A stretch of 64,000 bases of DNA from Pseudomonas sp. QTF5. Lineage in GTDB: Bacteria > Pseudomonadota > Gammaproteobacteria > Pseudomonadales > Pseudomonadaceae. A program made the translations under genes and the position numbers. Under the pieces are notes generated by a model that did no database searches, was not told where the DNA came from, and saw nothing but the letters and a program-made list of their open reading frames with translations. Of this stretch, positions 1 to 7,150 are shown piece after piece. Within the stretch, counting starts at the first letter, position 1. The number at the start of each line of letters is the position of its first letter. The stretch is taken from contig NZ_AZRW02000006.1 in the NCBI RefSeq assembly GCF_000512695.2, positions 153,833 through 217,832 on the forward strand. The letters run 5' to 3'.

Positions 1-1262
1 ACGCAGCGAAGAAACGTCTGGAAAAACTCCAGGAAGAAATCGTTCGTCACGAGCGTGAATACTCGGACCTCGAAGAAATCTGGAACTCGGAAAAAGCCGA
101 AGTCCAGGGTTCAGCGCAGATCCAGCAGAAAATCGAACAGTCCCGGCAGGAACTGGAAGCCGCACGCCGTAAAGGTGACTTGAACCGCATGGCCGAGCTG
201 CAATACGGGGTGATCCCGGACCTGGAGCGCAGCCTGCAAATGGTCGACCAGCACGGCAAAAGCGAAAACCAGTTACTGCGCAGTAAGGTGACTGAAGAAG
301 AAATCGCTGAAGTCGTGTCGAAGTGGACCGGCATTCCCGTGGCGAAAATGCTCGAAGGCGAGCGCGACAAACTGATGAAGATGGAAAGCCTGTTGCACCA
401 ACGTGTGATTGGTCAGGACGAGGCGGTGATCGCCGTCTCCAACGCGGTACGGCGTTCCCGTGCCGGGTTGTCCGACCCGAATCGCCCGAGCGGCTCGTTC
501 ATGTTCCTCGGCCCGACCGGTGTCGGTAAAACCGAGCTGTGCAAGGCGCTTGCCGAGTTCCTGTTCGATACCGAAGAGGCGATGGTGCGGATCGACATGT
601 CCGAGTTCATGGAGAAACATTCCGTGGCTCGACTGATCGGCGCGCCACCGGGCTACGTGGGCTATGAAGAGGGCGGTTACCTGACCGAGGCGGTGCGTCG
701 CAAGCCTTATTCGGTGATTCTCCTGGACGAGGTCGAGAAGGCCCACCCGGACGTGTTCAACATCTTGCTGCAGGTGCTGGAGGATGGACGCCTGACCGAC
801 AGCCATGGCCGCACGGTGGATTTCAAAAATACTGTAATCGTCATGACCTCCAACCTCGGCTCGGTGCAGATCCAGGAACTGGTGGGTGATCGCGAAGCGC
901 AGCGCGCGGCGGTGATGGATGCGATTTCCACGCACTTCCGGCCGGAGTTCATCAACCGGGTCGACGAAGTGGTGATATTCGAGCCATTGGCTCGGGATCA
1001 GATCGCCGGCATTACCGAAATCCAGTTGGGACGCCTGCGTAGTCGCCTGACCGAGCGCGAGCTGAAGCTTGAGCTCAGCCCGGAAGCGATGGATAAGCTG
1101 ATTGCCGTAGGTTACGACCCGGTGTATGGCGCACGGCCGCTCAAACGGGCGATCCAGCGCTGGATCGAGAACCCGCTGGCACAGCTGATTCTGTCGGGTA
1201 GATTCATGCCGGGCGAGACGGCCAAGGGCACCGTGGAAAACGACGAAATCGTTTTTGTCTGA
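1..1262 (+). CDS. clpB: ATP-dependent disaggregase ClpB (5' truncated by window edge)
   Basis: This is the C-terminal half of the Hsp100 chaperone ClpB, a cytoplasmic AAA+ hexamer that threads aggregated proteins with DnaK. The frame is open from base 3 and gives 419 residues, against about 855 in full-length ClpB. The visible part begins in the charged middle-domain coiled coil ([10 protein letters not shown]) and runs through the second nucleotide-binding domain: Walker [10 protein letters not shown] near base 510, Walker B ILLDE near 720, and the TSN sensor near 850. The C-terminal D2 small domain follows (YGARPLKR). A good intrinsic terminator lies just after the stop. The first internal ATG (base 180) is not the gene start. 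The start and N-domain lie outside the window. Confidence 0.97.
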   Translation, partial: AAKKRLEKLQEEIVRHEREYSDLEEIWNSEKAEVQGSAQIQQKIEQSRQELEAARRKGDLNRMAELQYGVIPDLERSLQMVDQHGKSENQLLRSKVTEEEIAEVVSKWTGIPVAKMLEGERDKLMKMESLLHQRVIGQDEAVIAVSNAVRRSRAGLSDPNRPSGSFMFLGPTGVGKTELCKALAEFLFDTEEAMVRIDMSEFMEKHSVARLIGAPPGYVGYEEGGYLTEAVRRKPYSVILLDEVEKAHPDVFNILLQVLEDGRLTDSHGRTVDFKNTVIVMTSNLGSVQIQELVGDREAQRAAVMDAISTHFRPEFINRVDEVVIFEPLARDQIAGITEIQLGRLRSRLTERELKLELSPEAMDKLIAVGYDPVYGARPLKRAIQRWIENPLAQLILSGRFMPGETAKGTVENDEIVFV

Positions 1263-1287
1263 GACTCGACGGCAATGCAATAAAAGG

Positions 1288-1314
1288 AGGCTTCGCATCG
1301 CGAAGCCTTTTTTT
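1288..1314 (+). terminator. Intrinsic terminator of clpB
   Basis: A perfect 8-bp stem (AGGCTTCG / CGAAGCCT) with a 5-nt loop is followed by six or more T residues, 26 bases after the clpB stop. Confidence 0.9.
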
Positions 1315-1563
1315 CGCCAGGCTGTTGAACTCAAAGGAAAAGGCTTGTAAAGTGCGCCCCGCAGTAAGTCACCCCAAGGGGTTTCTGCTCCCCAAGCAGG
1401 AATCTGAAATAAGTTGCAAATCATTAACTTGAAAGCAATTTAGGGGGTTGACAGAGGTGCTTAAGATTGTAGAATAGCGCGCCTCAGACACACGAACGCA
1501 GCGATGCGAACGGGTAGAAGAGAACGCAGTAAAGCTTCACTGTTGTAAATTGAAATATGTAGT
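1315..1563 (+). promoter_or_regulatory. clpB-tRNA intergenic region with tRNA promoter
   Basis: This gene-free stretch holds one clear element, a sigma-70 promoter: TTGACA at 1448-1453, a 16-bp spacer, and TAGAAT at 1470-1475. A GC-rich discriminator follows, as is typical of stable-RNA promoters. Transcription would begin near 1482 and run about 80 nt before tRNA-Asn. I see no open reading frame of interest. Confidence 0.8.
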
Positions 1564-1639
1564 TCCGTGATAGCTCAGTCGGTAGAGCAAATGACTGTTA
1601 ATCATTGGGTCCCAGGTTCGAGTCCTGGTCACGGAGCCA
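1564..1639 (+). tRNA. tRNA-Asn (GTT)
   Basis: A 76-nt cloverleaf with encoded CCA. The acceptor stem is TCCGTGA / TCACGGA with discriminator G. The anticodon loop CTGTTAA gives GTT, and the T arm has GGTTCGA. It is the first gene of the array after the promoter at 1448-1475. Confidence 0.97.
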
Positions 1640-1648
1640 ATTTCAAGC

Positions 1649-1725
1649 CGGGGTATAGCGCAGTCCGGTAGCGCGCCTGCTTTGGGAGCAGGATGTCAGG
1701 AGTTCGAATCCCCTTACCCCGACCA
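1649..1725 (+). tRNA. tRNA-Pro (TGG), copy 1
   Basis: A 77-nt cloverleaf with acceptor CGGGGTA / TACCCCG, discriminator A and encoded CCA. The anticodon stem CCTGC / GCAGG closes a TTTGGGA loop, so the anticodon is TGG. It is the first of three tRNA-Pro copies and is identical to copy 3. Confidence 0.97.
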
Positions 1726-1730
1726 TTTTT

Positions 1731-1806
1731 GGGTCGTTAGCTCAGTTGGTAGAGCAGTTGGCTTTTAACCAATTGGTCGTAGGTTCGAATCCCACACGAC
1801 CCACCA
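1731..1806 (+). tRNA. tRNA-Lys (TTT), copy 1
   Basis: A 76-nt cloverleaf with acceptor GGGTCGT / ACGACCC, discriminator A and encoded CCA. The anticodon loop CTTTTAA gives TTT. It lies 5 nt after tRNA-Pro copy 1 and is identical to copy 2. Confidence 0.97.
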
Positions 1807-1870
1807 TTTTTGAAACCAGTTAGCGCTGGAATCGAATCTTAAGATCAGAGGCCAAAAGCGCTGATCGAAG

Positions 1871-1899
1871 AAGGCGCCTTTCACAGGTGCCTTTTTTTT
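1871..1899 (+). terminator. Terminator inside the tRNA array, first copy
   Basis: Stem AAGGCGCCT / AGGTGCCTT (one G-T pair) with loop TTCAC is followed by a run of T residues. It sits between tRNA repeat units, so it should reduce or end read-through from the upstream promoter unless the downstream genes use another promoter. Confidence 0.8.
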
Positions 1900-1901
1900 A
1901 C

Positions 1902-1978
1902 CGGGGTATAGCGCAGTCCGGTAGCGCGCCTGCGTTGGGAGCAGGATGTCAGGAGTTCGAATCCCCTTACCCCGACCA
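1902..1978 (+). tRNA. tRNA-Pro (TGG), copy 2, with a G at position 32
   Basis: Identical to copies 1 and 3 over 77 nt except for a T-to-G change at base 1934. That base is the first of the 7-nt anticodon loop (position 32), immediately 5' of the invariant T33. The anticodon remains TGG. Position 32 is normally a pyrimidine that pairs non-canonically with position 38, so this copy may be less active. Confidence 0.93.
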
Positions 1979-1983
1979 TTTTT

Positions 1984-2059
1984 GGGTCGTTAGCTCAGTT
2001 GGTAGAGCAGTTGGCTTTTAACCAATTGGTCGTAGGTTCGAATCCCACACGACCCACCA
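1984..2059 (+). tRNA. tRNA-Lys (TTT), copy 2
   Basis: An exact copy of the tRNA-Lys at 1731-1806, displaced by 253 bp, with anticodon TTT and encoded CCA. Confidence 0.97.
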
Positions 2060-2123
2060 TTTTTGAAACCAGTTAGCGCTGGAATCGAATCTTAAGATCA
2101 GAGGCCAAAAGCGCTGATCGAAG

Positions 2124-2152
2124 AAGGCGCCTTTCAAAGGTGCCTTTTTTTT
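2124..2152 (+). terminator. Terminator inside the tRNA array, second copy
   Basis: Same hairpin as at 1871-1899, with loop TTCAA instead of TTCAC. It is part of the second 253-bp repeat unit. Confidence 0.8.
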
Positions 2153-2154
2153 AC

Positions 2155-2231
2155 CGGGGTATAGCGCAGTCCGGTAGCGCGCCTGCTTTGGGAGCAGGAT
2201 GTCAGGAGTTCGAATCCCCTTACCCCGACCA
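2155..2231 (+). tRNA. tRNA-Pro (TGG), copy 3
   Basis: A 77-nt cloverleaf identical to copy 1, including the normal T at position 32. It begins a third, incomplete repeat unit and is followed by the true end-of-array terminator. Confidence 0.97.
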
Positions 2232-2235
2232 TATT

Positions 2236-2272
2236 AAAAATCCTCGTATCGAAAGATACGGGGATTTTTTTT
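2236..2272 (+). terminator. Terminator of the tRNA array
   Basis: A long stem (AAAAATCC-T-CGTATC / GATACG-G-GGATTTTT, one wobble pair) with a GAAA tetraloop, ending in eight T residues. It starts 5 nt after the last tRNA-Pro. Confidence 0.92.
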
Positions 2273-2285
2273 GCGTGCTGCAAAT

Positions 2286-2325
2286 GCAAAAAAAAGCCCT
2301 GTTTCTCGATGGAGAGGCAGGGCTT
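2286..2325 (-). terminator. Terminator of the EF-hand protein gene
   Basis: Read on the minus strand, AAGCCCTG and CAGGGCTT flank a partly paired loop and are followed by eight T residues, 15 nt after the stop codon of the gene at 2340-2741. Confidence 0.85.
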
Positions 2326-2339
2326 GGGCTTTCAGAGGT

Positions 2340-2741
2340 TTAGCTATTGTCTTTCAGGTGCTCGAACAAGCCCTTCGGCATTTTTTTGCCATTGGCTTCG
2401 TAGTTGGTTTTCACGTTATCAAAAGCCTCTTGTTCGTCGATTTGGCCGTCATGGTTGGTGTCGATCTTGTCGAAGTCAGCTTTGGGTGCCACTTTCAGGA
2501 ATTCCGCACGGGATACCTTGCCGTCGTCATCGGTGTCGGTTTTGGCCATCGAGGCATCGCCGCACTTGCCTTCGCCACATTTGCCTTCAGGCGTCTTCAC
2601 GACCTGTTCCGCCGAGGCTAGCAGGTAGCCTTGAGTAAGCGGCTGCGAAGCGAAGACAGAACCGGACAACATCATGCCTCCGGCCAGGACAGCGCCGAGC
2701 AGGCCAACGGTATTTTTGCTGAGAGTAGTGGTACGGGACAT
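2340..2741 (-). CDS. Exported EF-hand protein with EGKCG doublet (HvfA-like metallophore precursor candidate)
   Basis: A 133-residue secreted protein. The ATG at 2741 is chosen because AGGAG lies 7 nt upstream; an upstream GTG has no such site. A hydrophobic signal peptide (LLGAVLAGGMMLSGSVFA) ends near residue 30. The motif EGKCGEGKCG follows and holds the only two cysteines. Two canonical EF-hand loops come next: DTDDDGKVSRAE and DTNHDGQIDEQE, with D/D/D or D/N/D, G and E at the expected positions. EF-hands bind calcium. EGKCG repeats mark the HvfA family of RiPP precursors, whose Cys residues are converted to oxazolone/thioamide metal ligands by an MNIO (DUF692) enzyme. No such enzyme is encoded nearby, so modification here is an inference. 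The gene is monocistronic. Confidence 0.8.
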   Translation of the reverse strand: MSRTTTLSKNTVGLLGAVLAGGMMLSGSVFASQPLTQGYLLASAEQVVKTPEGKCGEGKCGDASMAKTDTDDDGKVSRAEFLKVAPKADFDKIDTNHDGQIDEQEAFDNVKTNYEANGKKMPKGLFEHLKDNS

Positions 2742-2956
2742 TACAAATCTCCTGGGTTGCACGACGCAACCGCTCGATAAAGGACGCCACGTGAGTGCGG
2801 CGATGACCGAAGCAGGCAGTGCCTTGCTCGGGTGTGGCCATTTAGCGGGCGTGGTGTATCGCTACTGTGTCGTGCGAGGGGGGCTTTGTAAGCGAAGGGA
2901 TGGAATCAGTGGGGAGATACAGTGAGACACAGATCTTCAGGGCGATGAATAAAAAA

Positions 2957-3046
2957 TGTGGGAGCGGGCTTGCTCGCGAAAGCGGTATCACAGACAACAT
3001 CTATGTTGAATGTACTGGCCCCTTCGCGAGCAAGCCCGCTCCCACA
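2957..3046. repeat. REP doublet (inverted pair) between EF-hand gene and ndh
   Basis: A TGTGGGAGCGGGCTTGCTCG-type REP and its reverse complement face each other across about 35 nt and can form a long hairpin. It follows the ndh stop directly and may serve as a 3' mRNA stabiliser. Confidence 0.9.
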
Positions 3047-3057
3047 ATGGATGTGTG

Positions 3058-4356
3058 TTAATGCAACTTCAGCCGCGGCTCAGTCCCGCGACCAATCTTG
3101 CTACCCAGCATCAACATCGCCGTACGAAACGCGCCATACAGCGCCATCTGGTGCATGCGATACAGTGAAACGTAAAACATCCGCGCCAGCCAGCCTTCAA
3201 GCATCACGCTACCGGTGAGGTTGCCCATCAAGTTACCCACAGCCGAAAAACGCGACAGCGAGATCAATGAGCCGTAGTCGGTGTACTTGTACTCCGGCAG
3301 GGCTTTGCCTTCGATCCGCAGTTTCAGCGATTTGGCCAGCAATGAAGCTTGCTGGTGCGCAGCCTGGGCGCGCGGCGGCACATTGCGATCAGTGCCCGGT
3401 TGCGGGCAGGCCGCGCAGTCACCGAAGGCGAAGATGTTCTCGTCGCGGGTGGTTTGCAGGGTCGGCAACACTTGCAGCTGATTGATGCGGTTGGTTTCCA
3501 GGCCATCGATGTCCTTGAGGAAGCCCGGCGCACGAATTCCGGCGGCCCAGACTTTGAGGCTGGCGTTGATCACTTTGCCGTCGGCGGTAATCAAGCTGTC
3601 TGCCGTCACTTCGCTGACCGCGGCATTGGTCATCACGTTGACCCCGAGTTTTTCCAGGGTTTTATGCACAGGCCCGCCGATTCGGTCCGGCAGGGCTGGC
3701 AGTACCCGTGGTCCGGCTTCGATCAGGGTAATGTGCATGTTTTCCGGTTTGATCCGGTCCAGGCCGTAGGCCGCGAGTTCATGGGCGGCGTTGTGCAGTT
3801 CCGCCGCCAGTTCGACGCCGGTGGCGCCAGCACCGACGATGGCCACGCTGATCTGCTGCACCGTGTCGGTTTGCCCGGCGTGGGCGCGCAGGTAGTGGTT
3901 GAGCAATTGCTGATGGAAGCGCTCGGCCTGTTTGCGGGTATCGAGGAACAAACAGTGCTGCGCCGCGCCTTGAGTGCCGAAATCGTTGGTGGTGCTGCCG
4001 ACGGCAATCACCAGCGAGTCGTAAGGCACTTCGCGCGCCGGTACCAGTTCCAGACCGGCTTCGTCATAAGTGGCGGCCAGCTGGATTTTCTTCTGTGCGC
4101 GATCGAGCCCGCTCATGCGCCCAAGCTGGAACTCGAAGTGGTTCCATTTTGCCTGGGCAACATAGTTGAGTTCGTCTTCGGAAGAGTTCAGGGAACCTGC
4201 CGCCACTTCGTGCAGCAGCGGTTTCCAGATGTGGGTCAGGTTCGCGTCGACCAGCATCACACTGGCCGTGCCGCGCTTGCCCAGAGTTTTACCCAGACGG
4301 GTAGCCAACTCCAGACCGCCGGCGCCGCCGCCAACGATGACAATACGATGAGTCAT
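3058..4356 (-). CDS. ndh: Type II NADH dehydrogenase (NDH-2)
   Basis: A 432-residue single-subunit, non-proton-pumping NADH:quinone oxidoreductase on the cytoplasmic face of the inner membrane. The N-terminal FAD-binding motif is IVIVGGGAGGLELA, and the second nucleotide-binding motif VGAGATGVELAAEL lies near residue 175. The conserved FAFGDCAA block near residue 310 contacts FAD. The C-terminal region (residues 370-432) is amphipathic, as expected for membrane attachment. I used ATG 4356; a TTG five codons upstream is less likely. The REP doublet lies directly downstream. Confidence 0.93.
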   Translation of the reverse strand: MTHRIVIVGGGAGGLELATRLGKTLGKRGTASVMLVDANLTHIWKPLLHEVAAGSLNSSEDELNYVAQAKWNHFEFQLGRMSGLDRAQKKIQLAATYDEAGLELVPAREVPYDSLVIAVGSTTNDFGTQGAAQHCLFLDTRKQAERFHQQLLNHYLRAHAGQTDTVQQISVAIVGAGATGVELAAELHNAAHELAAYGLDRIKPENMHITLIEAGPRVLPALPDRIGGPVHKTLEKLGVNVMTNAAVSEVTADSLITADGKVINASLKVWAAGIRAPGFLKDIDGLETNRINQLQVLPTLQTTRDENIFAFGDCAACPQPGTDRNVPPRAQAAHQQASLLAKSLKLRIEGKALPEYKYTDYGSLISLSRFSAVGNLMGNLTGSVMLEGWLARMFYVSLYRMHQMALYGAFRTAMLMLGSKIGRGTEPRLKLH

Positions 4357-4416
4357 GGGGATATCTCGCAAGGCTAAAAGAAATCGGTGCAGTCAACCGA
4401 GCGAGCGCAAGGCAGC

Positions 4417-4590
4417 TCATAGCGTCAGGTAACTGATAAGGCGGCTCAACAGGCCCAAACCAATGGTCACTGCCAACACCATCACCAGGAGCATCCACGG
4501 CCGGAAAGGCCGGCGCTCGACTTGGTGCTGGGAAAGGCGCAGGTACTCTTCGACATGCTTCTGGTCGTCCGGGTTCAGGCGGCTGGTCAT
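4417..4590 (-). CDS. DUF3094 family small membrane protein
   Basis: A 57-residue protein beginning MTSRLNPDDQKHVEEYLRLS, with GAGG 7 nt before the ATG. The N-terminal half is charged. One hydrophobic helix (WMLLVMVLAVTIGLGLLSRL) follows, so it is probably a single-pass inner-membrane protein. The sequence matches what I know of the Pseudomonas DUF3094 family, whose function is unknown. It lies 61 nt upstream of ndh on the same strand and may be cotranscribed with it. Confidence 0.8.
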   Translation of the reverse strand: MTSRLNPDDQKHVEEYLRLSQHQVERRPFRPWMLLVMVLAVTIGLGLLSRLISYLTL

Positions 4591-4764
4591 ATTGGGCCTC
4601 GTCAGGGGTAGACGTTGCTGAATGTGTAGAAGCTACAGTGGTTTTACCCAGATTGGACGCAGCATAGCCGCTCTCCGGAACAGGCTCGAGCTCACCCTAT
4701 CGTCCAGGCGAATGATTCCACTTTGTAACACTCGGACAGTGATTGCGCCATGTCCGCAACCGAC

Positions 4765-5391
4765 TCACAGGCTGATCCCTACGTCGAAGACAATACTGCG
4801 ACCCAGATTGCCGCGCAGAAAATCCGGGGCATCCGGATGGGCGAATAACACTCGGGCAAAGGTTGGGCCGACCAGCGACAACGAGCGCCAGCCCTGACGC
4901 AGGTATTCGGTGGGTGGCGGAAAATGGCTGTTGAGGTCCAGCACTTCGCGCTTGAGGCTGGCGAAGGCGATGATGTCCAGCTCCCCCAGGTCCATGCCGC
5001 GCTCTTTGTAGTTGTGGGCTTTTTTGCGCAAGGTCGGCGCCAGTCTCAGCAAAAAATCATTGGCCGGGATGCGCCGGGGCTTGGCCTCGCGGCGCACCAG
5101 CTGGCTCAGGGAAAATGCGCTGCGCCGGCGTTGCAACTCATCACGCCATTCGTCATTGAGGCGCCGGCCCTCGTCTAGCACGAAGAACACCTCGAAATTC
5201 GCGTCGCGAAACAGCACGTCCGGCGGCTCCCCGGCAGGGGCAAATTCGTCGACCCGATAAGGAATGTTCAGGCCCTGCAGCAGGCGCTGGCAAACCCAAC
5301 GCTCACGCTCCCATTTGCGGGCATTGGAGAGGAATGTGTTGGCTTGCTCGGCCGCGATGGTCAGCAGGCGTAAATAATCTGAATCATCCAT
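4765..5391 (-). CDS. DUF1780 domain protein (putative endonuclease-like fold)
   Basis: A 208-residue cytoplasmic protein starting MDDSDYLRLLTIAAEQAN, without signal or membrane segments. The central part (PPDVLFRDANFEVFFVLDEGR) resembles the PD-(D/E)xK-like core that led to the label putative endonuclease for DUF1780; I cannot assign an activity. A GTG at 5439, 16 codons upstream, has a better ribosome site (GAGG, 5-nt spacer), so the protein may be 224 residues. The family usually begins at MDDSD, hence my choice. About 170 bp of non-coding DNA separate it from the DUF3094 gene. Confidence 0.75.
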   Translation of the reverse strand: MDDSDYLRLLTIAAEQANTFLSNARKWERERWVCQRLLQGLNIPYRVDEFAPAGEPPDVLFRDANFEVFFVLDEGRRLNDEWRDELQRRRSAFSLSQLVRREAKPRRIPANDFLLRLAPTLRKKAHNYKERGMDLGELDIIAFASLKREVLDLNSHFPPPTEYLRQGWRSLSLVGPTFARVLFAHPDAPDFLRGNLGRSIVFDVGISL

Positions 5392-5479
5392 AGGCCCAAG
5401 CTTAGCGTTCAAATGTGATCTGAATAATAAGTCTGTCACGATTTCCTCAGACAGAGTCTTACCCGTTTTTTTGGCATGC

Positions 5480-5926
5480 CTATGAACGTTTACGCTGCTG
5501 TAGCTTTTCCATGTTGTGCTTTATGACATCCATCACCGCAGCGGTCATCACCGAGGTAGAGACACCAAACATCAGAATGCCGTTAGCTGCCTCCAATGGG
5601 CCAAGCAAACGCCAGCGTGAGGACATGATGATGTCGCCATAGCCCAGCGTGGCGAAGTTGACCGCCGAGTGATACAGCGCGGTGGCGAATTGGTCGAATT
5701 CATTGAGCAGCATGAACAGCGTGGCCCAGATGGCGATCTGCACGAAATTACCGAGCATCATCAGCAGCATCACCATCGACAACAACAGGATATTCAGCCA
5801 TTGCGATTCAGCGGGTTGGGCATGCCTGAAATGCACGTATTGACGCAGGCATATAGTCACGAAAACGGCTTGCATTAGAAGGCAGAACAACATCACGGGA
5901 AGGCCGGCCATTAGATTCAACAGCAT
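5480..5926 (-). CDS. Two-TM potassium channel family protein
   Basis: A 148-residue inner-membrane protein. An N-terminal hydrophobic helix (residues 3-25) is followed by two more (45-70 and 112-135), with the selectivity-filter signature TLGYGD near residue 95 in the pore loop between them. This is the Ion_trans_2 architecture without a large cytosolic regulatory domain. AGAGGA lies upstream of the ATG. The stop of the AI-2E transporter gene is only 22 nt upstream, so the two are probably cotranscribed. Confidence 0.8.
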   Translation of the reverse strand: MLLNLMAGLPVMLFCLLMQAVFVTICLRQYVHFRHAQPAESQWLNILLLSMVMLLMMLGNFVQIAIWATLFMLLNEFDQFATALYHSAVNFATLGYGDIIMSSRWRLLGPLEAANGILMFGVSTSVMTAAVMDVIKHNMEKLQQRKRS

Positions 5927-5948
5927 GGGAATATCCTCTGCCGCTGTG

Positions 5949-7049
5949 TCAGGTCTGTCCCTGGTTGTCTGGCCCGGGCTCTTGCGCTTGATCCACCCAT
6001 TCCCAGAACAGCTGATAGCCGACCGCGAGTATCACAGGGCCGATAAACAGGCCGAGGATCCCGCCCGTGACCATGCCGCCCAAGGCACCGATCAGCACCA
6101 CAGGCATCGGTACATCGACACCACGACCTAGCAGCAACGGTTTGAGGACGTTATCGACCAGGCCCGCAACGAAGACATAGATGGCAAATACAATGGTCGC
6201 CGTACTGGCACCTTCGCTCGCGAAAACAAAGGCGATGACCGGCAGGGTAATCAGGCTGGCGGGTAGCTGCATGATGCCAAGAAGCAGCACCGCCAAGGCG
6301 AGAAGTCCTGCGCCGGGGACGCCCATGAGCACAAAGCCGATGCCCACCAACAGCATCTGAATGAAGGCGATGCCGACCACCCCCAACGCCACTGCCCGGA
6401 TGGTGGCGGTGCACAGGTCGGCGATTTTCGGCCCGTTGATCGGACCGCTGAAGCGCGTAACGATTTGCACCGCGCTGCGGTGGCCGCTTTCTCCATACGC
6501 TAAAAAAATACCGGCAACAATCAGGGCGACGATGAATAAAAGGAGCCCCATGCTGACACCCGCAAGCTTGCTCAGCAGGGAGAGGCTGACGCCTTTGATC
6601 TGGGGTATGAACTTTTGTGCCAGATCGGGCAGGTCAGTGGCAGCTTGCGCCCATAAGTTATAAAGAGGTTCTCCCACCAGTGGCCAACTGGCTACCGTGG
6701 CGGACGGTGGCGGAATATGGAAACTGTCGGTTTTGACCATGGTCATGACCCTCTCCACGGATTCCGCAAGCGAGGCTCCCAACAAATAAACAGGCACCAT
6801 AAGAATACTGATGACGATCAATACGATCAGCGTCGCGGTGATCCCGTCTTTGTTCCCCAGCTTGCCTTTGAACCTGACTTGCAAGGGGTAGAGGGTGATT
6901 GCCAGGATCACCGACCACAGCATCAGGTCGAGGAACGGGCTGAATATCTGAAAGCAGAACATCACCAGAACGGCAATCACTCCGGCACGAATCAGTACAT
7001 CGAGCAGATCCCGGGAAAAAATCTTTTCGAGCATGGGCGTGGGGACCAT
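5949..7049 (-). CDS. AI-2E family transporter (YdiK/PerM-like)
   Basis: A 366-residue polytopic inner-membrane protein of the AI-2E transporter superfamily. There are three N-terminal helices (residues 15-90), a longer soluble section containing SFHIPPPSA, and then five or so C-terminal helices. The conserved tail LIGALGGMVTGGILGLFIGPVILA is typical. The start is strongly supported by AGGAGG 7 nt before the ATG. Family members have been linked to autoinducer-2 export, metabolite efflux and Na+/H+ exchange, so the substrate is unknown. Confidence 0.85.
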   Translation of the reverse strand: MVPTPMLEKIFSRDLLDVLIRAGVIAVLVMFCFQIFSPFLDLMLWSVILAITLYPLQVRFKGKLGNKDGITATLIVLIVISILMVPVYLLGASLAESVERVMTMVKTDSFHIPPPSATVASWPLVGEPLYNLWAQAATDLPDLAQKFIPQIKGVSLSLLSKLAGVSMGLLLFIVALIVAGIFLAYGESGHRSAVQIVTRFSGPINGPKIADLCTATIRAVALGVVGIAFIQMLLVGIGFVLMGVPGAGLLALAVLLLGIMQLPASLITLPVIAFVFASEGASTATIVFAIYVFVAGLVDNVLKPLLLGRGVDVPMPVVLIGALGGMVTGGILGLFIGPVILAVGYQLFWEWVDQAQEPGPDNQGQT

Positions 7050-7150
7050 TGATTACCTCCTGTAGAGAGTGGCAAAGGCATGCGTTCGGTAATGTCCAGC
7101 ATAGACGGGCCGGCAATCTGCGTGCTGGCCGCGGGTGGCTCCGCTGCCGC

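Larger units (their letters stand above)
1649..2231 (+). repeat. 253-bp tandem repeat (2.3 units) carrying tRNA-Pro, tRNA-Lys and a terminator
   Basis: Unit 1 is 1649-1901, unit 2 is 1902-2154, and a partial third unit (tRNA-Pro only) runs to 2231. Units 1 and 2 differ at only two bases by eye: T/G at 1681/1934 in the tRNA-Pro anticodon loop, and C/A at 1884/2137 in the terminator loop. The near identity of the non-tRNA spacer points to a recent tandem duplication. Confidence 0.95.

Noticed and set aside
273..1424. 383-residue minus-strand reading frame opposite clpB
   Set aside because: It lies wholly antisense to a clear ClpB sequence, is rich in His, Arg and Gln as expected of a GC-rich shadow frame, and has no domain or ribosome site.
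2140..2343. 67-residue plus-strand frame over the third tRNA-Pro
   Set aside because: It overlaps a certain tRNA and its terminator, and cannot be a real coding region.
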